The notes beneath the pieces were generated by a model that saw nothing but the letters and a program-made list of their open reading frames with translations, did no database searches and had not been told where the DNA came from. The position numbers and the translations under genes were made by a program. From assembly GCF_034044715.1 (NCBI RefSeq), contig NZ_JAXCLW010000001.1, positions 496,001 through 560,000 on the forward strand: a DNA stretch of 64,000 bases, given 5' to 3'. Shown here in pieces: positions 1-8,797 of this stretch. Origin of the DNA: Dongia_B soli. Its GTDB lineage: Bacteria > Pseudomonadota > Alphaproteobacteria > Dongiales > Dongiaceae. The stretch's first letter is position 1; each line of letters begins with the position of its first letter.

Positions 1-1205
1 CTGACCGAAATACGCCCGGCTTCATGCGATCGCCGCCGGAACTTCCCTATCTCTTTGCCTTGGAGAGTGCGATTGATGAACTTGCCGTTGCAGCAGGTAT
101 CGACCCGATTGAGCTGCGGCGCATCAACGATACGCAGGTCGAGCCGATCAAGGGACTGCCCTATACCAGCCGTTCCCTGATGGCCTGCTTCGATGCCGGC
201 GCCAAGGCTTTCGGATGGCATGACCGCAATCCAAAACCGGGTTCCATGCGCGACGGCGATTGGCTGATCGGCTGGGGCTGCGCCAGCACCATGTATCCGA
301 CGGCCGTCGCACCGGCGGCGGCCAAAGTGCGGTTGATGCCGGATGGCAAGGCGATCGTCCAGACCGCGGCGCATGATATCGGCACGGGCGCTTATACGGT
401 GATCGGCCAGGTCGCAGCCGAGAGATTGGGCCTGCCGCTGGAGAATATTGAGGTCCAGATCGGCGATTCCGCCCTGCCGCCAGCTCCGGTTGCCGGCGGA
501 TCGAATACCACGGCCAGCGTTTGCAACGTCATCGCCAAGGCTTGCGACAGGTTACGACATCAGCTCTTTCAACAATCGAACGCTGCCAGCACGAAGGACA
601 TGTCAGCCATGTCACTGGCCTCAGTTCTCGGCGATCTGCCCAAGGAGGGCATGGAAGCCTATGCCGAGAACCTGCCCCATGGAACCAAACCGGACAGCAT
701 CGGCAAGCTCTATCAGGGTCATTCTACTTTAGCCGGCGGCTCGGAACTGAAAGACCGGATCCAGTTCGCTTTCGGTGCCGAATTCGTTGAATTGCGCATC
801 CATCGCTTGACGAAGGAAATTCGCTGCTCCCGCCTGCTCGGGGCCTTTGCCTGCGGGCGCATCGTCAATCCGCGCACGGCTAGGAGCCAGTTGATGGGCG
901 GCTTAATCTGGGGCTTGTCCTCCGCGCTCCATGAGGAAACCGAGATCGATCAGGCTTCAGCGCGCTACTATAACGACGATCTCGCCGAGTATCTTATCCC
1001 GGTGAACGCGGATGTGCGTCAGGTCGAGGTCCTCCTCGTCCCCGAGGAAGACAAAGCCGTCAACGATCTCGGCATCAAAGGCCTTGGCGAGCTTGGCAAT
1101 GTCGGCACGAATGCCGCCGTCGCCAATGCGGTCTATCACGCAACCGGCCTGCGTATTCGCGATCTGCCCATCCGGTTGGAGGATTTGCTGGCTATGGAAA
1201 TCTGA
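1..1205 (+). CDS. Molybdopterin-binding subunit of a xanthine dehydrogenase-family hydroxylase (5' truncated by window)
   Basis: The reading frame is open from base 3, so this is the C-terminal part of a longer protein. The motif TPGFMRSPPE followed by LFALESAIDELA is the conserved block of the large (MoCo) subunit of xanthine dehydrogenase and aldehyde oxidoreductases. The segment near the end, KGLGELGNVGTNAAVANAV, carries the Glu that acts as general base in this family. The product should hydroxylate a heterocycle or aldehyde with water as oxygen donor, together with FAD and 2Fe-2S subunits, which would lie upstream, outside the window. The substrate cannot be read from the sequence. It ends two bases before the stop of the convergent PLP enzyme. 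Confidence 0.85.
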   Translation, partial: DRNTPGFMRSPPELPYLFALESAIDELAVAAGIDPIELRRINDTQVEPIKGLPYTSRSLMACFDAGAKAFGWHDRNPKPGSMRDGDWLIGWGCASTMYPTAVAPAAAKVRLMPDGKAIVQTAAHDIGTGAYTVIGQVAAERLGLPLENIEVQIGDSALPPAPVAGGSNTTASVCNVIAKACDRLRHQLFQQSNAASTKDMSAMSLASVLGDLPKEGMEAYAENLPHGTKPDSIGKLYQGHSTLAGGSELKDRIQFAFGAEFVELRIHRLTKEIRCSRLLGAFACGRIVNPRTARSQLMGGLIWGLSSALHEETEIDQASARYYNDDLAEYLIPVNADVRQVEVLLVPEEDKAVNDLGIKGLGELGNVGTNAAVANAVYHATGLRIRDLPIRLEDLLAMEI

Positions 1206-1207
1206 CC

Positions 1208-2521
1208 TCAGATATCCTTCAGCACGTCGTCCATGGCTGCCAGGAACAGATCGGCATTTTCGCGGCTGAAGACCAGGGGCGGGCGGATCTTCAGGATATT
1301 CGCCCGTGGACCGGTTGCGCTGATAAGGATACGGCGGCGGCGCAGATCGTTCACCACGCGGGCGGTCTCCTCTGGTGCAGCTTCCTTGGTCGTGCGATCC
1401 TTGACGAATTCCACGCCAAGGAACAAGCCGGCACCCCGCACATCGCCAATGATGGAATGACGCATCGCCAGCGCCTTCAGGCCGTCGAGCAGATACGTGC
1501 CGACCATGCCGGCATTCTCCGCCAACCCTTCTCCTTCGATCACCTCCAGCACCGCGCGCCCCACGGCACAGGACACCGGATTTCCGCCGAAGGTATTGAA
1601 GTAGCGGGACTTGCGGCCAAATTCCTCGACCAGATGCGGCTGCATGACGGTGCCGGCGATCGGATGGCCATTGCCCATCGGTTTACCGATCGTCACCATA
1701 TCGGGCACCAGATCGTGGCGGGCAAAGCCCCACCAGGCTGGTCCCACGCGCCCGAAGCCGGGCTGGACTTCATCGGCGATGTAGAGGCCACCGGCCGCCC
1801 GCACGGCTTCGACCGCCGGACGCAAAAAACCCTGCGGATCCGGGAAGATACCGTCACTGGAGAAAATGCTGTCGACGAGCAGCGCCGCCGGCTCGATCCC
1901 CTTGGCCTGCATATCGGCGATCGCCGCTTTAACGCCCGCAGCGAATTCTTGGCCAATGTCACCGCCGCCGCGATAGGTATCCGGCGCCGGCACAAGACGA
2001 ACATGATCGCCCCGTTGCACGTAGTCGCCTAGCGATGGCGACAATTCGGCCACCGCGCTGGTCAAACCGTGATAGGCCAGCTTGGTAACGATAAAGCCGC
2101 TTCGTTTGGTGTAGGAGCGCGCGATCCGCAATGCCAGATCATTGGCCTCGCTGCCGGTGCAGGTGAACATGACATGCTGCAACTGAGAAGGAAACTTGCC
2201 GAGCAGCCGCTCAGCGTAATCAACGATGGTTTCGTGCAGATAACGCGTATGGGTGTTGAGGATGCCGGCCTGTCGGGTCAGCGCCTCCACCACCTTGGGG
2301 TGGCAATGCCCGACTGAGGCGACATTGTTGTAGACGTCGAGATAGGCATTGCCCTCGGGATCGTAGAGCCAGATGCCCTCACCCCGGACGATATGCAAAG
2401 GCTGTTCGTAGAACAGTCGATAGGCTGGCCCTAGCAGCTTCTCCCGCCGCCGGATCAGATCGGTATCGCGCGCATTGAGATCCCCTTCGCGGCCCGGGAC
2501 ATAGGCATTGACCATCGACAT
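1208..2521 (-). CDS. Class III PLP enzyme of the AGXT2L type (phospho-lyase or aminotransferase)
   Basis: 437 residues, the usual length for class III aminotransferases. The block around residues 64-104 (YNNVASVGHCHP, then LNTHTRYLHETIVDYAERL) closely matches the ethanolamine-phosphate and phosphohydroxylysine phospho-lyases (AGXT2L1/AGXT2L2) as I recall them. SGSEAND-like TGSEAND is near 122, the Asp-Glu pair that contacts PLP is at 250-251, and the Schiff-base Lys is K280 in TIGKPMG. Family knowledge: these enzymes eliminate phosphate and ammonia from phosphorylated amino alcohols. It lies 28 bases downstream of an APH-fold kinase on the same strand, which supplies a plausible partner. A plain omega-aminotransferase role remains possible. 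Confidence 0.85.
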   Translation of the reverse strand: MSMVNAYVPGREGDLNARDTDLIRRREKLLGPAYRLFYEQPLHIVRGEGIWLYDPEGNAYLDVYNNVASVGHCHPKVVEALTRQAGILNTHTRYLHETIVDYAERLLGKFPSQLQHVMFTCTGSEANDLALRIARSYTKRSGFIVTKLAYHGLTSAVAELSPSLGDYVQRGDHVRLVPAPDTYRGGGDIGQEFAAGVKAAIADMQAKGIEPAALLVDSIFSSDGIFPDPQGFLRPAVEAVRAAGGLYIADEVQPGFGRVGPAWWGFARHDLVPDMVTIGKPMGNGHPIAGTVMQPHLVEEFGRKSRYFNTFGGNPVSCAVGRAVLEVIEGEGLAENAGMVGTYLLDGLKALAMRHSIIGDVRGAGLFLGVEFVKDRTTKEAAPEETARVVNDLRRRRILISATGPRANILKIRPPLVFSRENADLFLAAMDDVLKDI

Positions 2522-2549
2522 TCACTACCTCCAGCCGCCGCGCGGCGCG

Positions 2550-3671
2550 TTAAAGACCACAAATACGGCGCAGCCGCACCTGGGCTTGCGCCCGTGGCAA
2601 AGCAGCAAAGGCTTCGAGACCGGCCCAGGCCCGCGGTGCATTGCGCAGGATGTAGGCGCGATTCTCCGGATAGCGCGCAGCGCGCCAACTGGTAATGGTC
2701 GCCGTCGTTGCCAATCTTGCGCCGATCAGATCGTAGAGCAGGTCGATCTCTATCGGCTCCAACGGCGTGACCGCGTGATAGGCGGCAATGAAATCACCGG
2801 CATCAGCCAAGGGATCGCCCTGCACCGACAACTGGTAAGCGGCGGCGACAGCGAGATCGTTGATCAGAGGCGTATGCACCATATCGCCGAAATCGAGAAT
2901 ACCGGTGACGCGGCTATGATCTTGGGCATGAACCAACACGTTATGAGGATTGAGATCGTTGTGAACGATCTGCGCTCGCAATCTCGGCAAAGCCGGCGTC
3001 ACGTGATCGTCGAAGCGCGTGAGAATTAACTCGACCAAAGCCCGCCGTGATGGTTCCTCGATGTAGGACAGCAGCTCCCGCATACGCCTGGCATTCTTGA
3101 TATCCCAGAGCAGATCATGACCAGCCGCCGGATGAAAGAAACCGCGCAAAGCCAGACCGAGCTGAGCCAGTGCTGTTCCCAGATTGCGACGCAAGGCCGG
3201 ACTGCTTTCCACTTGATGCAGCGGCTCGCCTTCAAGATACGAAAACAGCCTGACGATCATATGGCGCCCGGTGCCGTCGGGCAGCATATATTCCGGCACG
3301 CCGTCCAAGGTCGGGTAAATTCGCTGCACCGGCAGATCGGCATCGATCGCCGCGATATGCAACAACGCTTTGGTCTGCAGATTGGTGACCAGGGGATCTT
3401 CCGCCGGATTGGCAATTTTCAGCACATAGCTGACGCCGCTGGAGGTCTTGAGGCGAAAATTGGCATCCCGTTCACTTGTCAGACGCGTTGCCGTGACGAC
3501 GATACCGAAGTGGGTTTTTGCGAGGCTCTCTGCCTGGGCCTCGGACAAACTGGGCGGTGGAGACGACAACAAGGCATTACTGCTCACGGAACTGGGTGCT
3601 TCCGGCTTACTGGGTATCCGCATTCCTTTTCCGGTGGCTGGTTCCTCGGCCGTTAGAATGATGTCGCTCAA
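2550..3671 (-). CDS. APH-family small-molecule kinase (hydroxylysine/ethanolamine kinase-like)
   Basis: 373 residues with a protein-kinase-like APH fold. The likely ATP-anchoring Lys is K85 (SYVLKIA), the catalytic loop is HNDLNPHN with D239 and N244, and the metal-binding Asp is D260 in GILDFGD. The first 40 residues are low complexity, so a start further in is possible. Human hydroxylysine kinase (AGPHD1/HYKK) has the same fold and works with an AGXT2L phospho-lyase. Here the kinase is first in a two-gene minus-strand operon with such an enzyme. The inferred job is phosphorylation of an amino alcohol such as hydroxylysine or ethanolamine. The fold is secure, the substrate is not. Confidence 0.8.
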   Translation of the reverse strand: MSDIILTAEEPATGKGMRIPSKPEAPSSVSSNALLSSPPPSLSEAQAESLAKTHFGIVVTATRLTSERDANFRLKTSSGVSYVLKIANPAEDPLVTNLQTKALLHIAAIDADLPVQRIYPTLDGVPEYMLPDGTGRHMIVRLFSYLEGEPLHQVESSPALRRNLGTALAQLGLALRGFFHPAAGHDLLWDIKNARRMRELLSYIEEPSRRALVELILTRFDDHVTPALPRLRAQIVHNDLNPHNVLVHAQDHSRVTGILDFGDMVHTPLINDLAVAAAYQLSVQGDPLADAGDFIAAYHAVTPLEPIEIDLLYDLIGARLATTATITSWRAARYPENRAYILRNAPRAWAGLEAFAALPRAQAQVRLRRICGL

Positions 3672-3790
3672 ATGGTTGCCGCCATTGCTTGATGATGATG
3701 ATCACTCCCGAGTTATCGTATCGGGCCCGGTCGATCAAGATGCCGAATTCACATCGACCGCCGGGCATTCGGATGGCTGAGGATAACCGG

Positions 3791-3907
3791 CTAAATGCCG
3801 GGGAAATTGCCGCCGCTGATTTTGAGCGCGGTGCCGCTGATCCAGTCGCCGGATTTCCCCAGCAGATAGAGCACGCCATCAGCAATCGGCTGGGGCCCGC
3901 CGAAGCC
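3791..3907 (-). pseudogene. 3' remnant of a short-chain dehydrogenase gene
   Basis: Read on the minus strand, the last 38 codons before a TAG give IADGVLYLL, then WISGTALKISGG and NFPGI. This is the typical C-terminus of a classical SDR, where the last helix and the cofactor-side strand end in a GG motif. No SDR sequence continues upstream of about 3907. Instead the same DNA becomes the coding strand of an amidohydrolase in the other direction. It is therefore a truncated relic created by a deletion. Confidence 0.7.
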
Positions 3908-4936
3908 CAGAGGATGGAACTGGCCGAACGCAGCGGCCTGCGCGTCTGGCTGGCCCCTTGGTATTCCTCGTCCCATTGGTACGTCGATAATCGCCATGAA
4001 GTGAAATTCGAATGGGACGAAAAGGCCGGCGAGCAGAAATTCATCCGCTCGATGGATCTCATCCGGCGAATCCAGAAGAACCCCAGCGGGCGGCTTTCCG
4101 GCATGGTCTATCCGGCCCAGATCGATACCTGCACCGAAGAGCTGTTGCGCGCTTCGGCCGCGGCCGCTACCGAACTCGGCGTGTCGCTGACTACCCACGC
4201 CGCGCAGAGCGTCATGGAATTCAATCTCATGGTGCAGCGCCATGGTAAGACGCCGATCCAATGGGCGCATGAGATCGGCTTCCTCGGCCCGTCAACCATA
4301 TTGGGCCATGCGATTTTCGTCGACGAGCATTCCTGGCTGCATTGGTATTCCCGCGAGGATGTGAAGTTGCTGGCAGAAAGCCATACGACGGTCGCGCATT
4401 GTCCCACCGTGTTTTCGCGCTATGGCCAGCTCCTGGAAGATTTCGGCCGCTACCAGCGTGCCGGCGTTAATCTCGCCATTGGTACGGATACGGTGCCGCA
4501 TAACATACTGGAGGAAATGCGCGCGGCCGCGGTGCTGAGCCGCGTTGCGGCTGAGAATGTCTTCACCGCCACCACGGAGGACATCCTCACCGCGGCGACG
4601 ATTGGCGGCGCCAGGGCACTATTGCGAAAGGATATTGGCGCGCTCGCTCCGGGGATGAGGGCCGATATCGTCCTGGTCGATCTCTTGTCGCCCAGCATGC
4701 GACCGACGCGCGACCCGCTGCGCAGCCTGGTCTATGCTGCTGCCGACCGCGCCGTCAAAGATGTGTTTGTTGGTGGCCGGCAAGTCGTTGCCGACCGCAA
4801 GGTCCTGACCATGAATCACGACGATGCCTGTGCCGGCGTCGAGGCAGCGCAGATCCGGATGATGGAGAAAGTATCAAAGCTGGATTATGCTGGCCGGACG
4901 ATCGAGCAGATCGCGCCGCTTAGTTTGCCACACTGA
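3890..4936 (+). pseudogene. 5'-truncated amidohydrolase (cytosine deaminase/chlorohydrolase-like)
   Basis: From about base 3900 the plus-strand frame encodes a convincing amidohydrolase: a THAAQ motif, GHAIFVDEHSW, AHCPTVFSRYG and GTDTVPHN supply the second half of the metal site (His, His, Asp), followed by the family C-terminal strand block (ALAPGMRADIVLVD). The N-terminal beta-strand with the first HxH metal ligands is absent. The frame stays open to 3689, but those residues are the antisense of the SDR relic and are not homologous. Without HxH the product should not be active. The gene lies just before the RidA repeat gene and may have belonged to the same operon. Confidence 0.75.
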
Positions 4937-5034
4937 CGGGATCGCCCCAGCGATGGAGATATCCGATAGAAAAGCGATATGCCTGGCCGCATGACCATTG
5001 GGACTGGCCCGTTGAGGTCAGTCATCAGCATGGC

Positions 5035-6213
5035 GTGCGTAGCGGCCAAATGGTCTGGGTGGGCGGGCAAGCTGACCTCACCGTCGAGGGTACGGTTCGC
5101 AATCCACATGATCTAAAGCGGCAGATCGCTAATAGCCTGGACTATTTCCAGCAGGTGCTCGAAGACCTGGATTGCCAGTTCGCCGATCTGGTCAAGCTGC
5201 TTTGCTTCTATGTGGATGACGGTTCGGTCGGCGAGGCGGCTTTCCTGGAAATGATGGCCGCCGCTTTGCCCACCGAGGTCCGGCCGGCGATGACTGCCGT
5301 TCCGGTTCCCTATCTCGCTTATCCAGGCATGGCGGTTGTGATCGAAGGTTATGCGATGCGCGGCATCGATGGCGCGGTGCTGCCGCGCCAAATCAGTGCG
5401 GCACCCGACCTCTCGCCGCTGCCCCCGCCCTTTGTCCAGGCCGTGCGCTGCGGTAAGATGATCTTCGTCAGCGGCCAGACGGCGATGGAAAACGGCCGGC
5501 TTGCGCATCCCGGCGACATCGTCGCGCAGACCAAACAGGTGATGCGGCAGATCGGCCGCGCTTTGGGCGAATTCGGTGCCGATTTCGACGATGTAGTGAA
5601 ACTCAATCGCTGGTATTTGAGACAGGACAGCGTCGCGGATTTTGAACCGGCTGCCCTTGCCTGCGCCGCTCATTTCAACGAGCCGGGACCGGCTGCCACC
5701 GGCATTCCGATCCCGTATTTTCCACGCCAGGGCGAGGCGATCAAGATCGAGGTCGTGGCGATGCTGGGCGAAGATGGAAAACGGCTGCCGCGCCGCCATG
5801 TCTGGCCCGAGAGCTTATGGGATTGGACCGTGCATCTGCCCTATCGGCATGGCCTTAAATGCCACGACATGATTTTCCTCGGCGGCCAGGTTTCGCTCGA
5901 CAAGCAGGGCCGTGCGGTCGATCTCGGCAATATGCGGCGCCAGGCAAGCCAAGCAATGACGCATATCGGCACCATCCTGCGCGAACTGGGTGCCGATTTC
6001 TCTGACGTCTGCAAGATCACCACGATGTATGAGGGACGCAGCGATGCGGGCGAGTTGCACGATAACCTGCTGATCCGTTCCTCGTTCTTCAGCACGCCAG
6101 GTCCGGCAACGACCGGGATTCCATTCCCCGCTTTGGCCTATCCCGGCATGATCATCGAGATCGACACCTTCGCCATGGCCGATCCGGACCCCGCCACTCG
6201 TGATGCTGGCTGA
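5035..6213 (+). CDS. Protein with three tandem RidA (YjgF/YER057c) domains
   Basis: Three copies of the RidA pattern follow each other. Copy 1 runs from GQMVWVGGQ to YPGMAVVIEGYAM, copy 2 from GKMIFVSGQ to IKIEVVAM, and copy 3 from HDMIFLGGQ to YPGMIIEIDTFAM. RidA proteins hydrolyse enamines/imines and work as trimers, so one chain could form a trimer-like unit. The only in-frame start is GTG 5035, but homology continues upstream: codons from 4966 give IEKRYAWP and then HWDWPVEVSHQHG, matching the block before copy 3 (WPESLWDWTVHL). ATG 4953 is one base out of frame, so the true start seems frameshifted. Confidence 0.75.
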   Translation: MRSGQMVWVGGQADLTVEGTVRNPHDLKRQIANSLDYFQQVLEDLDCQFADLVKLLCFYVDDGSVGEAAFLEMMAAALPTEVRPAMTAVPVPYLAYPGMAVVIEGYAMRGIDGAVLPRQISAAPDLSPLPPPFVQAVRCGKMIFVSGQTAMENGRLAHPGDIVAQTKQVMRQIGRALGEFGADFDDVVKLNRWYLRQDSVADFEPAALACAAHFNEPGPAATGIPIPYFPRQGEAIKIEVVAMLGEDGKRLPRRHVWPESLWDWTVHLPYRHGLKCHDMIFLGGQVSLDKQGRAVDLGNMRRQASQAMTHIGTILRELGADFSDVCKITTMYEGRSDAGELHDNLLIRSSFFSTPGPATTGIPFPALAYPGMIIEIDTFAMADPDPATRDAG

Positions 6214-6379
6214 GCGATCAATGATCACGCGGATCTTAGCTCATGCTGGCCGGCTGACCGCCGGACAAGAGAAACGCGCGGATATTAGGATCGATCGACC
6301 GGTCGTTTTCCGCGAGCGAGCCGCATCGCGACAGCGCCTGTCGCATATCGATATTCTGGCTGATGCTGCTGCATTCGAT

Positions 6380-6600
6380 GCCTTTCGAAGGTGCGACGCG
6401 AGCCATCGGATGTCTATTGGGACAATGTCTGGATGAAGAAGCCTCTCTGCATCGCCTACTGGGGCGGCTATCCGACGGAAGAGGAAATGTTCGCGCTTGG
6501 CTATGCGCCGAAAGCGCCTTGGAATGATACTTATTGGACCGAGGCAAAATTCGAATCGCTGCGCCAGGCGGCTGTTGCCGAGTTGGGCGGCGGAGCGCTG
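6380..6600 (+). pseudogene. Fragment of a family 5 (peptide/nickel-type) solute-binding protein
   Basis: About 70 codons in one frame read YWDNVWMKKPLCIAYWGG, then TEEEMF, and APWNDTYWTEAKFESL. In family 5 ABC substrate-binding proteins this is a conserved block in the C-terminal lobe (YW-NVWMKKPF---YWGGRPTED--FS---A--APWNDT-W). No start, no N-terminal lobe and no proper C-terminus are present; after about 6600 the similarity stops and a terminator follows. It is a gene relic, collinear with the damaged amidohydrolase and RidA genes, and suggests a lost uptake system for the same catabolic cluster. Confidence 0.6.
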
Positions 6601-6642
6601 GTGGGTGGTCTGATTTACCGAAACCCCGTAGAACTTGTGAAG

Positions 6643-6680
6643 CGGGATTGTCATGGCATGACAATCCTGCCCGTTTTTTT
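6643..6680 (+). terminator. Rho-independent terminator
   Basis: A perfect 9-base-pair stem (GGATTGTCA 6645-6653 with TGACAATCC 6659-6667), a 5-base loop, then CTGCCCG-type sequence and seven T residues at 6674-6680. It faces plus-strand transcription coming from the relic zone. Confidence 0.6.
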
Positions 6681-6722
6681 GACCGGCAGGCTCATGCGCT
6701 TTCCGCGACCGGGAGTTCTGCG

Positions 6723-8180
6723 CTAGGAGCTTTCTGCCGCGCCCCGCTTCCGGCGAACATGCCCGCTTACCGCCGCGCCGTCTTCGGGCTTCAGCAGCAG
6801 AAAGCCCGGTATCGACAACAACGGAATGAGCGCGACCAGCAGGAAGGCCTTGTGGAAATCGTGCTCCGACAGCACCGCTGATGGTCGCGCGACGAATTCA
6901 AGCAGCATGGCGCTGAAGGAGACCCCGAAACTGACGCTGAGCTGCTGCAGCACACCGCCCAGACTCGTGGCTTTACTCAGCTGTCCCGCCGGCATATCGG
7001 CATAGGACAGCGTATTGGAACTCATGAATTGAAGCGTGCGAACCAGGCCGAAAATGCTGACATAGACGATGATCCACCAGCGCGGTGTCGTTGCGTCCAT
7101 CAGCGCAAATCCCGCAATCACCACCGATGACATGATCGCACTGTAGAGCAGAACGCGGTCGAAGCCGAAGGTCTTCAACAGCCGTGTCGAGATGGGTCGG
7201 ATCACCAGGGCGCCGATGCTGGTGACGAAGGTGAGCGAGCCGGATTCGATCGAGCTCATGCTGAAACCGACCTGCAACATGAGCGGCAGCAAAAAAGGCA
7301 CGCCGTTCACCCCGATCCGACACAAGCCGCCGGACAAGGTACCGATGGTAAAAGATCGGAATTTGAACAAGGACAGATCGACCGCCGCGAAGCTGATCCC
7401 CCCGGCATGCCGGATGAAGGCAAACAACAGGAGGACGGCGATGGCCATGGCCGCGTAAAGCATCGGCGCTGAAATGACCGGCCGGCTCATATTCTCGATG
7501 CCGAATTGAACCAGCGCCAAGGCCGACCCGATCATCAGGAAACCCCGGATATCGAAGCGGGTGCCTCGGTCGCCGGGAAAATTCTCGACATACCGCAAAG
7601 CCAGGATGATGCCGACAATGCCGAAGGGCAGATTAATAAAGAAGATCCAGCGCCAGGAGACGTAGCTTGTAAGCAGACCGCCGAGTAGCGGGCCGATGAC
7701 CGGCCCCAGCAAAGCCGGCAGGCTCATATAGATCATGGCGGTCACGAGCTCGCTACGCGGAAAACTGCGCAGCAGGATGAGCCGGCCGACCGGGGTCATC
7801 ATTGCACCGCCCAACCCCTGCAGCGCCCTGGTCACTACCAGCATGATGAAATTCTGTGCCATGCCGCAGAGCACCGAACTGAGGGTGAAGACCACCAGGG
7901 ACAAGATGAAGATCCGCCGCGCGCCGAACCGGTCCGCGAACCAGCCGCTGATCGGGATGAAGACCGCCAGGGTGAGCACGTAAGCCGTCACCGCCAGGTT
8001 CATCCGCAACACGCCGGTATGGAGTTCCACCGCCATTTGCGGGATGGCGGTGGTGATGATGGTGGAATCGATCTGCTCCATCAGGAAGGCAAAGGCGACG
8101 ACCAAGGGGATGAGCAGCCGCAGACGGGGATCGCGCTGAGTGGCAAAAAGCTGCTCGGGCTGGTCTTGTGAAACGGTCAT
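6723..8180 (-). CDS. MFS multidrug exporter, DHA2 family (EmrB/QacA-like)
   Basis: 485 residues with about 14 hydrophobic segments, the DHA2 layout. Motif A is visible as GWFADRFGARRIF after the second helix, and motif C as the Gly/Pro-rich stretch LPALLGPVIGPLLGG in the fifth helix. The N-terminal QIDSTIITTAIPQMA is the motif D1 region of drug:H+ antiporters. It should export drugs or other hydrophobic compounds from the inner membrane using the proton gradient. No EmrA-type adaptor or regulator is next to it. Substrate unknown. Confidence 0.85.
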   Translation of the reverse strand: MTVSQDQPEQLFATQRDPRLRLLIPLVVAFAFLMEQIDSTIITTAIPQMAVELHTGVLRMNLAVTAYVLTLAVFIPISGWFADRFGARRIFILSLVVFTLSSVLCGMAQNFIMLVVTRALQGLGGAMMTPVGRLILLRSFPRSELVTAMIYMSLPALLGPVIGPLLGGLLTSYVSWRWIFFINLPFGIVGIILALRYVENFPGDRGTRFDIRGFLMIGSALALVQFGIENMSRPVISAPMLYAAMAIAVLLLFAFIRHAGGISFAAVDLSLFKFRSFTIGTLSGGLCRIGVNGVPFLLPLMLQVGFSMSSIESGSLTFVTSIGALVIRPISTRLLKTFGFDRVLLYSAIMSSVVIAGFALMDATTPRWWIIVYVSIFGLVRTLQFMSSNTLSYADMPAGQLSKATSLGGVLQQLSVSFGVSFSAMLLEFVARPSAVLSEHDFHKAFLLVALIPLLSIPGFLLLKPEDGAAVSGHVRRKRGAAESS

Positions 8181-8304
8181 GTGGTGATGTGCCCGTACTG
8201 CTCTGTCCGGCGTCGATTGCGTTGGGGAGGGAAACCGGCGTGAATTCGATGAGCAGAATCGGCATCACCGCGGGCGATGACAACCGAGTATTCGGCATGG
8301 AAGG

Positions 8305-8316
8305 GTGGCGCGCCCG
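8305..8316. repeat. 12-bp direct copy of the tRNA-Arg 3' end
   Basis: GTGGCGCGCCCG occurs here and again at 8391-8402, where it is the encoded 3' end of the tRNA gene (complement of the acceptor strand plus CCA). The copies are 86 bases apart. The sequence between them is not tRNA-like. Confidence 0.4.
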
Positions 8317-8391
8317 TCAACCGTGACGCCAAGGGTCCTTGAGGAAGTGCCGGTACGTTTCATCAGGACAGACTGGGGAAGCATCGAGCAG

Positions 8392-8468
8392 TGGCGCGCC
8401 CGAGAAGATTCGAACTCCTAACCTTCTGATCCGTAGTCAGATGCTCTATCCAATTGAGCTACGGGCGC
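8392..8468 (-). tRNA. tRNA-Arg (anticodon ACG)
   Basis: The minus strand folds as a complete tRNA. The acceptor stem is GCGCCCG with CGGGCGC, the D arm holds AGCTCAATTGGATAGAGC, the anticodon stem TCTGA/TCAGA encloses the loop CTACGGA with anticodon ACG, and the T loop is TTCGAAT. The discriminator base is G at 8395, and CCA is encoded at 8394-8392. The ACG anticodon is normally edited to ICG by TadA and reads CGU, CGC and CGA. The gene stands alone between the exporter and a lipoprotein gene. Confidence 0.97.
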
Positions 8469-8676
8469 ACTGGCCGGGACGGTCGAGAAGGGGCCGGAAG
8501 GCCCGCCGTCCTCATTTCGGTGGCGGAACCTACACGTCCCACGACGCGCTGGCAAGCCCCGAATGCAGCTTCCTTGTAAAATCCGGTTAACGCGATGTAA
8601 TCAACTGATCTGTTTCACTTTAATCGATTTAAACGGCGCCTGGGACGACCGTGCCCGGGCGGCATCGCCACCTGGG

Positions 8677-8713
8677 CCGCCCTATTCCCCCTGCCTCATT
8701 AGGGGGAAGGCGG
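8677..8713. other. Strong hairpin in intergenic region
   Basis: The 329-base gap 8469-8797 holds no gene. Within it, CCGCC 8677-8681 pairs with GGCGG 8709-8713 and TTCCCCCT 8685-8692 pairs with AGGGGGAA 8701-8708, with an 8-base loop and a 3-base bulge. There is no T tract directly after it, so a terminator is less likely than an mRNA leader structure for the lipoprotein gene. Confidence 0.35.
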
Positions 8714-8797
8714 TTGATTCTTTACCCAAAAACTGCCAAGAACTATTAATGAAGAATCGGCCATCGTCGACGGCCGCTTGGTGGGGTTCGGGCATCA

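Noticed and set aside
8305..8402. tRNA-flanked direct repeats as borders of an integrated element
   Set aside because: Only 86 bases lie between the copies, and there is no integrase or foreign gene.
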